A stretch of DNA of 64,000 bases from Exiguobacterium aurantiacum (GTDB taxonomy: Bacteria > Bacillota > Bacilli > Exiguobacteriales > Exiguobacteriaceae). A model generated the notes under the pieces. That model was not told the DNA's origin. It made no database searches and saw nothing but the letters and a program-made list of their open reading frames with translations. This document shows, piece after piece, positions 16,661 through 25,413 of this stretch (position 1 is the first letter of the stretch; each line of letters starts with the position of its first letter). Both the position numbers and the translations under genes were made by a program. Location: positions 2,469,001 to 2,533,000 of the forward strand of contig NZ_CP101462.1 in the NCBI RefSeq assembly GCF_024362205.1. The letters are read 5' to 3'.

Positions 16661-18688
16661 GGAATGAATGAGACGTGCGGCGTTCCCGATGGCGAGCAAA
16701 GCAACCCCGACGTCGGCAAACACGGCCTCCCACATCGAAGCGAGTCCAAACAGACCGAGCAAGAGGAAGAGCGCCTTCATCCCGAACGCGAACGTGATGT
16801 TTTGCCAAACGATCCGTCGCGTCCGCCTGCTTAGTTCAATCGCTTCCACGACGTCTCGCGGAGCGTCATTCATGAGCACGAGGTCGGCTGCCGTGACGGC
16901 GGCATCACTCCCGACGCCACCCATCACGAGTCCGACATCGGCCCGTGCGAGCGCTGCCGCATCATTCAGCCCGTCACCAACAAAGGCGACCTTTCCGGTT
17001 TCAGCCAATCTCTCGATTTCTGCGACTTTTTGATGCGGCAGTAGCTCACTCCTTACTTCATCAATCCCAATCGCTGAACCGACGGCTACCGCGACTTTTT
17101 GCCGGTCCCCGGTCAACATGACCGTCTGATACCCATAGCGTTTCAAAGCTTGAATCGTGTCTTTTGCATCTGGCTTCACTTGGTCTCTCAACTCGATTCG
17201 TCCGAGCCAGCGGTCATTTTTGACGATATGGACGATCGTCCCCGATGTCTCCGCTGGAATCGGATAACCCAATTTTTGAACATAGCGGGCACTGCCGACG
17301 TAAATGCGATCTTCCCCATCTATCGCCATCAATCCGTATCCCGGTTCTTCTTTAATCATCGTGAATGGTAGGACCGGACCCGCATGCTCGACGATTGCTT
17401 TCGCGAGCGGATGCGTCGACGCCATCTCAACACGGGCGGCTAAGCGGAGCAGCTCGTCTATCGTCAACTCTCCGTTCGTCGCGACATCGGTCACTTCAAA
17501 GCGGCCGGTCGTGAGCGTGCCGGTCTTGTCGAACACGACCGTATCGACTTCGGCGAGCACATCTAAATACTCGCCGCCCTTCACTAGGATGCCCCGCCGT
17601 GAACCTGCTCCGATTCCACCGAAATAACCGAGCGGAATCGAGATCACCAAGGCACACGGACAACTGATGACGAGGAATATCAAGGCCCGGTATACCCATT
17701 CCTCGAGATTCCCGACAAACAGCGGCGGCACAAAAGCGACGACCGCCGCGAGAACGACGACGACCGGTGTGTACACCTTCGCCAACCGTGTGATCATCTG
17801 TTCTGTTTTCGCCTTGTTCATGCTCGCTTGCTCGACAAGGGCGATCATTTTTTGCAGACTCGATTCAGCGGCCGGGCGTTCGACTCGTACTTCGAGCCGC
17901 CCGTCAAGGTTGACCATACCCGCAAGGACGTCTTCCTCGGGACCAATCGGACGCGGTAGCGACTCGCCTGTCAGCGACGCCGTATCCAATGAGCTCGAGC
18001 CGCGTAGCACATGGCCGTCCATCGGGACCTGTTCGCCAGCTCGAACGATGATGATGCTACCAACCACTACCTCTTCAGGACGTTTCTCTACTTCCCGTCC
18101 GTCCTCGAACACGCGCGCAATCGTCGGCTTCATGTTCAACAACGATTGAATCGACCGACGTGAGGCATGGACGGCCCGTGCCTGGAAGTATTCACCGAGC
18201 TGGTAGAACAGCATGACGGCCACCGCTTCCGGATACTCCCTAATCGCAATCGCGCCGACCGTCGCAATCGTCATTAAAAATTTTTCATCAAACCATTCTC
18301 GGTGCCATATGTTACGAAAGGCGGCATAGACGACGTCATAGCCCGCGACCGCGTAAGCGATAACGTATACGACAAGCGAATCGGTATACAGACCGGCGAG
18401 CAAGAGTACGAACGCCACTCCAAACCGCCATAGCAAGCGACTCGACATCGGTACTTCCGTCTCGTCTTTGACGAAGTGTGCCCCTGGTTCAATTCGGCCC
18501 ATCGTCGCTTCGATGGAACGGAGCGCCTCCGCGTGATCCTTCGAATCATTCCATTCAATAATCATTCGACTTGTTGCAAAATCAATCTGACAGGTTGCGA
18601 CGCTGTCCTCTCCCGTCACGCTTTTCTCGATTTTGGCGGCACAGTTCGTACATGTGATCCCCTCGACAGGCAATACATCACGCTTCAT
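16655..18688 (-). CDS. cadA: P1B-type heavy metal ATPase (Cd/Zn/Pb efflux)
   Basis: A 677-residue metal-exporting P-type ATPase. In order: an N-terminal HMA domain with GITCTNCA (residues 10-17), membrane helices, the actuator loop with SLTGES, the CPC metal motif in VISCPCALVISIPLG, the phosphorylation motif DKTGTLT, the HP locus in ASTHPLAKAIVEH, and the GDGLNDAAAL hinge. The last helices contain ADVGVALLAIGN, where an aspartate is typical of Zn/Cd/Pb rather than Cu pumps. A cadO-like inverted repeat (18706-18725) lies in its promoter, and an ArsR-type regulator gene is just upstream. Confidence 0.93.
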   Translation of the reverse strand: MKRDVLPVEGITCTNCAAKIEKSVTGEDSVATCQIDFATSRMIIEWNDSKDHAEALRSIEATMGRIEPGAHFVKDETEVPMSSRLLWRFGVAFVLLLAGLYTDSLVVYVIAYAVAGYDVVYAAFRNIWHREWFDEKFLMTIATVGAIAIREYPEAVAVMLFYQLGEYFQARAVHASRRSIQSLLNMKPTIARVFEDGREVEKRPEEVVVGSIIIVRAGEQVPMDGHVLRGSSSLDTASLTGESLPRPIGPEEDVLAGMVNLDGRLEVRVERPAAESSLQKMIALVEQASMNKAKTEQMITRLAKVYTPVVVVLAAVVAFVPPLFVGNLEEWVYRALIFLVISCPCALVISIPLGYFGGIGAGSRRGILVKGGEYLDVLAEVDTVVFDKTGTLTTGRFEVTDVATNGELTIDELLRLAARVEMASTHPLAKAIVEHAGPVLPFTMIKEEPGYGLMAIDGEDRIYVGSARYVQKLGYPIPAETSGTIVHIVKNDRWLGRIELRDQVKPDAKDTIQALKRYGYQTVMLTGDRQKVAVAVGSAIGIDEVRSELLPHQKVAEIERLAETGKVAFVGDGLNDAAALARADVGLVMGGVGSDAAVTAADLVLMNDAPRDVVEAIELSRRTRRIVWQNITFAFGMKALFLLLGLFGLASMWEAVFADVGVALLAIGNAARLIHSK

Positions 18689-18705
18689 AAATTTCGCCCC
18701 TTTAC

Positions 18706-18725
18706 ATTCAAACGTTCATTTGAAT
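18706..18725 (-). promoter_or_regulatory. ArsR/CadC-type operator before cadA
   Basis: Inverted repeat ATTCAAA-6-TTTGAAT, 18 bases before the cadA start, similar to known CadC operators. A promoter candidate (TTGTTC, 16 bases, TATATT) ends next to it on the minus strand. Confidence 0.7.
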
Positions 18726-18760
18726 ATATCGTAACGTTGTCAGCGAACAATTACAACCGT

Positions 18761-18793
18761 AAAAAAGAGCCGACTAGAATTCCAGTTGGCTCT
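18761..18793 (-). terminator. terminator of the cadC-like gene
   Basis: A 10-bp stem (18766-18775 with 18784-18793, one G-T pair) followed by six Ts on the minus strand. Confidence 0.85.
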
Positions 18794-18795
18794 CG

Positions 18796-19170
18796 TCACG
18801 CATCAGGTTGCGCATCAATTTGTTCGGCACTGTGGGCCATCGCGATTTCGACGAGGAGCCGGACGTGGTCATCGTCTAGTGAGTAATAGACGACTTTTCC
18901 ATCTTTGCGATATTTGACGAGCCCTTGCTCGAGCAACGTCCGTAAGTGATGCGAAGCTGTGGCGTTCGAATGTCCGATCACGGCCGCCACGTCACAGACG
19001 CATAGCTCCGCTTCGAGCGTGAGCACGTATAGCACTTTGAGCCGGGTCGGGTCGGCGAAAGCTTTGAATAATCGACTGACCCGTGTCGCATCAAGGTCGG
19101 TCAACGCTTGTTGTAATACCGCGACATCTTCGTTTTGAATGGCAATCGTTTCGCATTGGGGTACTTTCAT
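18796..19170 (-). CDS. ArsR/SmtB family metal-responsive repressor (CadC-like)
   Basis: A 124-residue winged-helix repressor. The metal-box sequence ELCVCDVAAVIG is the CadC/SmtB signature, followed by the recognition helix SNATASHHLRTLLEQGLV and a wing YRKDGKVVYYSL. An N-terminal cysteine (PQCETI) could complete a CadC-type thiolate site, and the C-terminal helix carries D/H residues (DDDHVRLLVEIAMAH) as in the zinc-type alpha5 site. ATG 19170 lies 6 bases after GAGGTG. It probably represses cadA and is released by Cd, Pb or Zn. Confidence 0.9.
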   Translation of the reverse strand: MKVPQCETIAIQNEDVAVLQQALTDLDATRVSRLFKAFADPTRLKVLYVLTLEAELCVCDVAAVIGHSNATASHHLRTLLEQGLVKYRKDGKVVYYSLDDDHVRLLVEIAMAHSAEQIDAQPDA

Positions 19171-19255
19171 CCATCTCACCTCATTTTTTATACTTTCATT
19201 TTAGCAAATTCTCTTTTATAAATCTGTTATATATTATTATTGACTTTATTAATAC

Positions 19256-19264
19256 TGTTATAAT
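19256..19264 (+). promoter_or_regulatory. extended -10 promoter of the YhfH-like gene
   Basis: TGTTATAAT is an extended -10 element about 50 bases before the start. TTGACT nearby is only 13 bases upstream of TATAAT, too close for a normal -35; TTATTG at 16 bases fits better. Confidence 0.55.
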
Positions 19265-19316
19265 ACAATGGAACCAACTTAACAGCTACGTTACTTAAAT
19301 AAAGGGGGCAGTTACA

Positions 19317-19475
19317 ATGAATGAATGGGCAAGCCGACTTGAATCTTCCGTCGAGTTTTATCGGAAGTTACCAGACAAGACGTGTCAAGAGTGCGGGAAA
19401 CAAATGGATGAGCAGTGCGAGTCTTACGAGAACACGTGCCCATCTTGTGCTGAAAAACTCCAGCTTAGTGAATAA
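19317..19475 (+). CDS. YhfH-like small zinc-ribbon protein
   Basis: A 52-residue protein, well supported by an AAAGGGGG ribosome site, its own promoter and a terminator. The sequence starts MNEWASRLESSVEFYRKLPDK and contains TCQECGK and a later TCPSC, two CxxC pairs able to bind zinc. The VEFYRKLPDKTCxxCGK arrangement is that of the Bacillus YhfH family, whose function is unknown. Confidence 0.8.
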   Translation: MNEWASRLESSVEFYRKLPDKTCQECGKQMDEQCESYENTCPSCAEKLQLSE

Positions 19476-19512
19476 AACAATCCCTCGGAAACGTGTTCCG
19501 AGGGATTTGTCA
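19476..19512. terminator. bidirectional terminator
   Basis: A 12-bp hairpin (19479-19490 with 19496-19507) between the YhfH-like gene and the converging fluC pair. Confidence 0.85.
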
Positions 19513-19857
19513 TGCCAGATGATAACCGAGATAAGCCGCAACCAGACCGAGCACGTAGGTCGCCAGCAAGTACATCCCGAAGCGAATCCAGTCTTTGGCG
19601 ACGAACCGCATCACTTCGAGCTTGAACGTCGAGAACGTCGTGAACGAGCCAAGAAAGCCGACACCGAGTCCGAGCACAATTTTGTAATCGACCGTCATGT
19701 TGACTAAATAGCCGAGCAAGAAAGAACCTGATACGTTAACAAAGAGCGTGGCCCACGGAAAAACAGATGTCGACCACTTTTTGACAAGCTGCCCGATGCC
19801 GAAACGGGCCATCGCTCCGAAGAAAGCACCGACCATCACCACAATGAGGTCCATCAT
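19510..19857 (-). CDS. fluoride ion channel FluC/CrcB, second subunit
   Basis: A 115-residue, four-helix Fluc channel subunit. Signature pieces are GAFFGAMARFGIGQ, FPWATLFVNVSGSFLLGYL with the conserved asparagine, and GFLGSFTTFSTFKLE, which lines the fluoride pore. The start ATG 19857 overlaps the stop of the preceding fluC gene and follows AGAGGGGG. In Bacillota two FluC homologues are often encoded together and inserted in opposite orientation. Confidence 0.92.
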   Translation of the reverse strand: MMDLIVVMVGAFFGAMARFGIGQLVKKWSTSVFPWATLFVNVSGSFLLGYLVNMTVDYKIVLGLGVGFLGSFTTFSTFKLEVMRFVAKDWIRFGMYLLATYVLGLVAAYLGYHLA

Positions 19858-20258
19858 GATTCCCCCTCTCTGCTTGTGAACCGACGGAAGCGCCTGTTGC
19901 CCAACTTGTATCCCATCCACGAACTAAACAAGCCAAGGAAGATGCTTAATGTCACATAAAAGAGTGCTCCCATCAGATTGCCTGTTTCAATCATAACAAT
20001 TGTTTCGACGCTAAATGTCGAGAACGTTGTGAACGAACCGATGAATCCTGTACCGAGTGCCGTGACGACAGTCGGTGAGAATCGCTCTGTTCGAAATAGG
20101 AAGTGTGTCAGCCATCCAAGTAAAAAACTGCCAATCAAATTGACCGCAAGCGTTGGAAACGGGAAACTCCCCCCATAGAAATTATGGATCCCAACGCCGA
20201 TTTCATAACGAACCAGTGCTCCAAGCGCACCGGCCAATCCGACATAAACATAAAGCAT
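19854..20258 (-). CDS. fluoride ion channel FluC/CrcB, first subunit
   Basis: A 134-residue Fluc subunit, first of the pair. It shows GLAGALGALVRYEIG, FPTLAVNLIGSFLLGWL and GFIGSFTTFSTFSVE, plus a basic C-terminal tail (NRRFRRF) that suggests an orientation opposite to its partner. GGGAGGAAAGG precedes the ATG. No fluoride riboswitch motif is visible in the short upstream region. Confidence 0.92.
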   Translation of the reverse strand: MLYVYVGLAGALGALVRYEIGVGIHNFYGGSFPFPTLAVNLIGSFLLGWLTHFLFRTERFSPTVVTALGTGFIGSFTTFSTFSVETIVMIETGNLMGALFYVTLSIFLGLFSSWMGYKLGNRRFRRFTSREGES

Positions 20259-20275
20259 ATCCTTTCCTCCCTAAC

Positions 20276-20307
20276 GAAAACACCTGCCGAGCAGAGAAGG
20301 CAGGTGT
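20276..20307 (-). terminator. terminator of rocD (or attenuator before fluC)
   Basis: Stem ACACCTGCC/GGCAGGTGT followed by TTTT on the minus strand, between rocD and fluC. An extended -10-like TGTTATAAT lies between the rocD stop and this hairpin, so it could also fall in a fluC leader. Confidence 0.7.
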
Positions 20308-20343
20308 CGGATTGCTTCTTAAATTATAACAAATTGCGTGACG

Positions 20344-21546
20344 TTACGAAATAGCTGCTGGTGCGAACACGGCCGAGATGGCCTCGAACGCCTCATCGAG
20401 CTCCTCTTTTGTGATGACGAGTGGTGGAGCCAAGCGAATTACCGTCTCGTGCGTCTCTTTGCAGAGCAGCCCGCGCTCTTTGAGCGCCTCACAATAAGGT
20501 CGGGCCGCTTCTGTCAATTCAATCCCGATGAACAGACCTCGTCCACGTACATCTTTGATGAGCGGATTGTCAATCGACTTCAACCGGTCCATGAAGTATG
20601 TTCCGAGCTCAAGTGAACGCTGTGGCAACTGCTCTTCTTCTAACACTTCGAGCGACGCGATCGAGACAGCTGCCGCGAGCGGGTTCCCGCCGAACGTCGA
20701 CCCATGTGACCCTGGATTGAATACGCTCAAGACGTTTTCGTTGGCCGCGACACACGATACTGGGAACACGCCACCCCCGAGCGCTTTACCGAGAATATAC
20801 ATATCCGGCTCTACCTCTTCCCATTCGATGGCGAACCATTTGCCCGAGCGGCCGAGGCCCGATTGAATCTCATCGGCCACAAATAACACATTATGCTGCT
20901 GGCACAGCTCGCTGGCACGTTTCAAGTAACCGGCCGGCGGAATGATGATTCCGGCCTCGCCTTGAATCGGCTCGACGATGAACGCGGCCGTATTTTTCGT
21001 GATGGCGGACTCGAACGCATCGATGTCCCCGTATGGAACGACCTTAAACCCTGGCAGTAACGGGCCAAATCCGCGTTGGTATTCCGCTTCCGTTGACATC
21101 GATACAGCTGCCATCGTCCGTCCGTGGAAGTTGCCCGAACAGACGATGATCTCCGCCTGGCCTGGAATTTGTTTCACTTCATAAGCCCAGCGACGCGACG
21201 CTTTGACTGCCGTCTCGACCGCTTCTGCTCCCGTGTTCATCGGTAACACCATCTGTTTGTTTGTAAGCGCTACCACTTTTTTGTAAAAACGACCGAGCTG
21301 ATCATTGTAAAATGCACGTGACGTCAACGTGATTTTATCCGCCTGATCCTTCAGCGCTTGGATGATTTTTGGATGGCAATGCCCTTGGTTGACCGCCGAA
21401 TACGCGCTTAACATATCCATGTAGCGGTTCCCTTCTGGGTCCGTCACCCAGATCCCCTTCGCTTCCGAGATGACGATTGGAAGTGGATGATAGTTGTGCG
21501 CCCCGAACTTCTCTGTCAATTCAATCACTTCTTGTGTCTTTGACAT
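20344..21546 (-). CDS. rocD: ornithine aminotransferase
   Basis: A 400-residue class III PLP-dependent transaminase that turns ornithine and 2-oxoglutarate into glutamate semialdehyde and glutamate. Seen are the N-terminal [29 protein letters not shown], the substrate-loop [12 protein letters not shown], the cofactor motif [17 protein letters not shown] and the PLP lysine in [14 protein letters not shown]. This is close to Bacillus RocD, also about 400 residues. The gene is monocistronic with its own promoter and terminator. It works in arginine/ornithine breakdown; the product feeds proline or glutamate. Confidence 0.94.
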   Translation of the reverse strand: MSKTQEVIELTEKFGAHNYHPLPIVISEAKGIWVTDPEGNRYMDMLSAYSAVNQGHCHPKIIQALKDQADKITLTSRAFYNDQLGRFYKKVVALTNKQMVLPMNTGAEAVETAVKASRRWAYEVKQIPGQAEIIVCSGNFHGRTMAAVSMSTEAEYQRGFGPLLPGFKVVPYGDIDAFESAITKNTAAFIVEPIQGEAGIIIPPAGYLKRASELCQQHNVLFVADEIQSGLGRSGKWFAIEWEEVEPDMYILGKALGGGVFPVSCVAANENVLSVFNPGSHGSTFGGNPLAAAVSIASLEVLEEEQLPQRSLELGTYFMDRLKSIDNPLIKDVRGRGLFIGIELTEAARPYCEALKERGLLCKETHETVIRLAPPLVITKEELDEAFEAISAVFAPAAIS

Positions 21547-21585
21547 TTGATTTCCCCCTTATCAAAAAAACTATCTTACACCTTC

Positions 21586-21615
21586 AGTATATGATGACCG
21601 TCTTTCTTTTGACAA
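21586..21615 (-). promoter_or_regulatory. promoter of rocD
   Basis: TTGTCA, 18 bases, TATACT on the minus strand, about 40 bases before the start codon. No SigL (-24/-12) promoter is seen, unlike Bacillus subtilis roc genes. Confidence 0.65.
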
Positions 21616-21703
21616 CGACCAACTTGCCCATTCCTCGGGTTGGGAAAATAAGGTACACTGAACGTAGAGTACGATTCATTTGATGTAGATTGGAGGAAAT
21701 GCT

Positions 21704-23746
21704 GTGGCTTCATTGCGCGATTTGCCGATTGACGAGTTCATCGATGCTTTATCTGTCCCATGCTGTTACATCAACCTCGACGGCAACGTCCTTCTTTGGA
21801 ACGAACATGCGGAAACGCTCTTCGGATGGGAACGGGACGAGGTCCTTAACCAGCCGCTCCCGGTCGTCCAGCACTTAGAGCACACGCTCGAGACGTGGTC
21901 GCCACTGCTCCTTCAATATCCGTTCTCGACGACGGCGATGACGCCGTTCACACATAAAAACGGTTCGGTCGTCTATGCGACCGCCTATTTGCAGTCTTTT
22001 TCCATCAATGATTACACCGGCTATTTTTTAGCCTTTTTACCGAAAGAGTTTAGTCCGCTCATCAGTACGGAACAGTTCAATCTGCTTCACCACTTTCAAG
22101 CGATGATCGAGCAGTCGACTTATTACTTGGCTGCGAACGCGTACGGGGAAATCACCGAAATCAACCCGCTGTTATGCGGGTTGATTGGGGCACCCGATCA
22201 TCAATTTATCGGTCGTAGTTGGTTCGAGCTCATCCATCCGTCGTTCGAGAATGACCCGATCGCCGAGGACGTGCTTCAAGCGCTTACGACTGACCGCATT
22301 TGGAACGGCGAGATGCCCATCCGCTCGGAACGGCATGCTGCGAACACGTGCTGGCTCAATTTGACGGTCGTCCCAATCTTGAGCGAAGAGGGCGAAGTCG
22401 TGCAATATACCGCCTTCGGATTTGATGTCTCAGATAAAAAAAGACTCGAACAAGAGGTCAACTATCTCGCTTACCATAACGATTTGACCGGGCTCTTAAA
22501 CAAGAAAGGATGGCTTCGTCAATATGCCCACGTATTGACGGATGCCGATCAAACAGACGGTTTGGTTCATGTCGCTTTGTTCGACATCGATCGCTTCAAA
22601 ATCATCAACGAATCGTTCGGCTCCCGTGTCGGCAACGAACTGCTCATCCAAATCAAGGACCGGGCCAAACAGTTCATGCCCGAGACGAGCGTCATGTTCC
22701 ATCCGTCGGGCGGTTTGTTCGGTCTGCTGTTCTTTGAAGAGTCGAAAGAGGAAGTGTTTCAGTTGTTGCGCCAACTGCAACATGAATTGCAACGCCCGTT
22801 CCGGATCTACCATCATTCGATCATGGTGTCGATTTCCATCGGTTGCGTCTTCTATCCGTCGGCCACGTCTTCCTTAGATGAACTGTATACGCGCGCCGAG
22901 AGCGCCTTGTTCAAAGGAAAACGGATTGGTGTCGGGACGATCCAGTTCGTCACGAAAGATATGGACGACGCGTTCTCACGTCAAATCCATATCGAAAAAG
23001 CGCTTTATCAAGCGCTCGAAGAAAAACACTTCTATTTAGAATATCAACCAAAGTATGAGTTGAAAACTGACACGCTCATCGGGTTTGAGGCGCTTCTCCG
23101 TTGGCATCACGATGAACTCGGTCAAATCCCGCCGTCGGAGTTCATCCCGCTCGCCGAGGAGATGGCACTCATTGTCCCGATCAACAACTGGGTCATCCTC
23201 GAAGCGGCCAAACAGTTGAAAGCATGGCAACGACTCGTCGATTATCCACTGTCGATGGCTGTCAACATCTCACCGAACCAATTCCGGAGCGATAGCTTCA
23301 TCAATACGCTCCGAAACATCAAGCAACAACTCAATCTAAACCCGTCCGACATCATTCTCGAGATTACGGAAAGTCTCGTCATGCAACAGACCGATGAAAT
23401 CATTGCCCGGATGAACCAAATCAAACGGCTCGACTATCGCCTATCGATTGACGACTTCGGGACCGGCTTCTCGTCGCTACAATATTTGAAGTCGTTCCCG
23501 GTCGACGAACTGAAAATCGATAAAGTCTTTTTAGACGACTGGCTCGCGTCGAGGTCACACTTGCTCGATGTCATCGTCCATCTTGGGAAGAGCTTGCACT
23601 TGCACGTCGTGGCCGAAGGCGTCGAGGACCAGGAGATGCTCGACCACTTGAGGCAAACCGACTGTGACTCGTTCCAAGGGTTCTTGTACGCCAAACCGAT
23701 GCCTCCAATCGAAGTCGTGCGTTTGTTGACGGGCGAACGACAATAA
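21704..23746 (+). CDS. PAS-PAS-GGDEF(degenerate)-EAL phosphodiesterase-like protein
   Basis: A 680-residue soluble signalling protein with two PAS regions (about residues 10-115 and 125-245), a GGDEF-fold domain (about 255-410) and an EAL domain (about 430-678). The cyclase signature is ruined: SGGLFG at 335-340 replaces GGDEF. The EAL domain keeps its key motifs: EAL (462-464), [27 protein letters not shown] and AEGVED. It should therefore degrade cyclic di-GMP. GTG 21704 follows GGAGG by 7 bases. No membrane segment is seen. Confidence 0.9.
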   Translation: MASLRDLPIDEFIDALSVPCCYINLDGNVLLWNEHAETLFGWERDEVLNQPLPVVQHLEHTLETWSPLLLQYPFSTTAMTPFTHKNGSVVYATAYLQSFSINDYTGYFLAFLPKEFSPLISTEQFNLLHHFQAMIEQSTYYLAANAYGEITEINPLLCGLIGAPDHQFIGRSWFELIHPSFENDPIAEDVLQALTTDRIWNGEMPIRSERHAANTCWLNLTVVPILSEEGEVVQYTAFGFDVSDKKRLEQEVNYLAYHNDLTGLLNKKGWLRQYAHVLTDADQTDGLVHVALFDIDRFKIINESFGSRVGNELLIQIKDRAKQFMPETSVMFHPSGGLFGLLFFEESKEEVFQLLRQLQHELQRPFRIYHHSIMVSISIGCVFYPSATSSLDELYTRAESALFKGKRIGVGTIQFVTKDMDDAFSRQIHIEKALYQALEEKHFYLEYQPKYELKTDTLIGFEALLRWHHDELGQIPPSEFIPLAEEMALIVPINNWVILEAAKQLKAWQRLVDYPLSMAVNISPNQFRSDSFINTLRNIKQQLNLNPSDIILEITESLVMQQTDEIIARMNQIKRLDYRLSIDDFGTGFSSLQYLKSFPVDELKIDKVFLDDWLASRSHLLDVIVHLGKSLHLHVVAEGVEDQEMLDHLRQTDCDSFQGFLYAKPMPPIEVVRLLTGERQ

Positions 23747-23788
23747 AAAATCATCGGATGTCGAGAGACATCCGATGATTTTTTTTTA
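23745..23788. terminator. bidirectional terminator
   Basis: An 18-bp hairpin with loop GAGA, A-rich on one side and T-rich on the other, between two converging genes. Confidence 0.93.
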
Positions 23789-25189
23789 AAGGCTGATGGT
23801 CGCTGTCCATAGTCCATAGACACCGTACGTTGCTGCCAACAGGATGACGACCGCAATCATATATTGCAGGCGGCTCAGGAACGGCCGGCCCTGTTCGCGT
23901 TCGGCCAGCATGAAGACGAACACGCCCGGCGCGTATAGGATCATGGCGATGAGCATATATTCGACCCCTGACGCGTAGAGGAGCCAACCTGCGTAAACGG
24001 TCGCGATGCCCGACATGACGAGCATCGAGCGCGCCCCTGTGCGTCGTGCCTCTTTCCAGCCGAACAAGGCGGAAAACAAATACGGGACGAGCGCCGCGAT
24101 CCCGGCGATGCTCGACAGCACCAAATATGTCTGTTCGGAGAACAAGGCGATGATGGTGACGAGTTGCGTGAAGACTTGCGTGATAAACAAGGCGCTCACC
24201 GGCGTCTCATTTCGATTAAGCCGATTGAACACTTTCGGGAACACGCCGTCGCGACTGGCAACATATGAAATCTCTGTCGCGAGAATCGTCCACCCGAGCA
24301 ACGCACCTGAGAGCGAGACGAGGAGTCCGATATTGATGATGGTCGCACCGACCGGCCCGACGACGGCCTCGAGCACGTACGCCATCGACGGTTCCGAGAG
24401 CGACGCGAGTTGTTCTTGCGTCATCACCCCGAACGACAAGATCGAGATCATCATGTAAATGACGAGCGTCCCGACAAGTCCGATCACTGTCGCACGACCG
24501 ACGTCCCGTTTATGGCGGGCGCGTGATGACAAGACGACTGCCCCTTCAATCCCGACGAACGCCCAAAGCGTGACGAGCATCGTCGACTTCACTTGCGGGA
24601 ATACTTGTGACCAGCTGAATCCGGATTGACCCCAAAAGTCGATTTGGAACGTATCGATTCGAAACGCAAATAAGATGAGGACAATAAATAAAAAGATTGG
24701 GACGAGCTTGGCGATCGTCGTGACAATATTCAACAGCGCCGCTTCTCTCATCCCGCGCGAGATAATCCAAAACAGCCCCCAAATGACGACTGCACTCATG
24801 AGTAAGCGGAACGTCCGATGTTCTGACGAAAATATCGGAAAGAAGTAGCTGAGTGTGCTGAAGATTAACGTGATGTTCGCCACTGTCCCGATCCACGCCG
24901 ACATCCAGTAGCCCCATCCGCTATTGAATCCGACAAATTTGCCGAAGCCTTCTTTCGCGTAGGCATAAATCCCACCTTCAAGTTCAGGACGCGTATTGGC
25001 TAAAAATTGAAACACGAACGCGAGCATGACCATCCCGATGCCGGTAATCGTCCATCCGATCAAGACCGAACCGACCCCTGCACCTTGTGCCATCGCTCCC
25101 GGTAAATTAAATGCGCCTCCGCCGATCATCGTTCCGACGACCATGGCAGCGAGCCCAAAAAAGCCGATTCCGGCTGACTGTGACTTCAT
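23786..25189 (-). CDS. APC family amino acid antiporter (arginine/ornithine or lysine type)
   Basis: A 467-residue protein with about twelve membrane helices of the basic amino acid/polyamine antiporter branch (ArcD/YdgF-like). The start GLAAMVVGTMIGGGAFNLP carries the unwound-helix GxG motif, and GGIYAYAKEGFGKFVGFNSGWGYW is typical of this branch. An ARG-box-like sequence lies upstream, and rocD is two genes away, which fits an arginine/ornithine substrate, but the substrate is inferred. GGAGGG lies 8 bases before the ATG. Confidence 0.82.
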   Translation of the reverse strand: MKSQSAGIGFFGLAAMVVGTMIGGGAFNLPGAMAQGAGVGSVLIGWTITGIGMVMLAFVFQFLANTRPELEGGIYAYAKEGFGKFVGFNSGWGYWMSAWIGTVANITLIFSTLSYFFPIFSSEHRTFRLLMSAVVIWGLFWIISRGMREAALLNIVTTIAKLVPIFLFIVLILFAFRIDTFQIDFWGQSGFSWSQVFPQVKSTMLVTLWAFVGIEGAVVLSSRARHKRDVGRATVIGLVGTLVIYMMISILSFGVMTQEQLASLSEPSMAYVLEAVVGPVGATIINIGLLVSLSGALLGWTILATEISYVASRDGVFPKVFNRLNRNETPVSALFITQVFTQLVTIIALFSEQTYLVLSSIAGIAALVPYLFSALFGWKEARRTGARSMLVMSGIATVYAGWLLYASGVEYMLIAMILYAPGVFVFMLAEREQGRPFLSRLQYMIAVVILLAATYGVYGLWTATISL

Positions 25190-25220
25190 TCAAAACCCTC
25201 CAAAGCAAGTTGACGTCTGA

Positions 25221-25234
25221 CGAATAACTATTCA
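25221..25234 (-). promoter_or_regulatory. ARG-box-like operator
   Basis: On the minus strand TGAATAGTTATTCG, close to the arginine repressor consensus TGAATWWWWATTCA (one arm mismatch and a G in the centre). It lies about 32 bases before the antiporter start. Confidence 0.5.
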
Positions 25235-25413
25235 TCAATAATGTATAATCATTCGACGATTTCCTTATTCTACTGAAACCAAAGGCGTTTAGATAGGTAT
25301 TTCACTAATGTTTATATTTTCGAATAATTTAAAAAATTTTATTGCGCATTCATCTTGTTTGTAGTTTAATTGCAATATATTCGAAACAATCAGAATTTTC
25401 GGGAGGTAACACA

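Noticed and set aside
19240-19264. TTGACT/TATAAT promoter before the YhfH-like gene
   Set aside because: The spacing is only 13 bases; an extended -10 reading is more likely.
20259-20343. Fluoride riboswitch before fluC
   Set aside because: The sequence lacks the GGNGAUGG and CUGAUG blocks; only a hairpin with a T run is seen.
21609-21614. TTGACA as -35 of the PAS-GGDEF-EAL gene
   Set aside because: No -10 box lies 16-18 bases downstream on the plus strand; the complement serves rocD.
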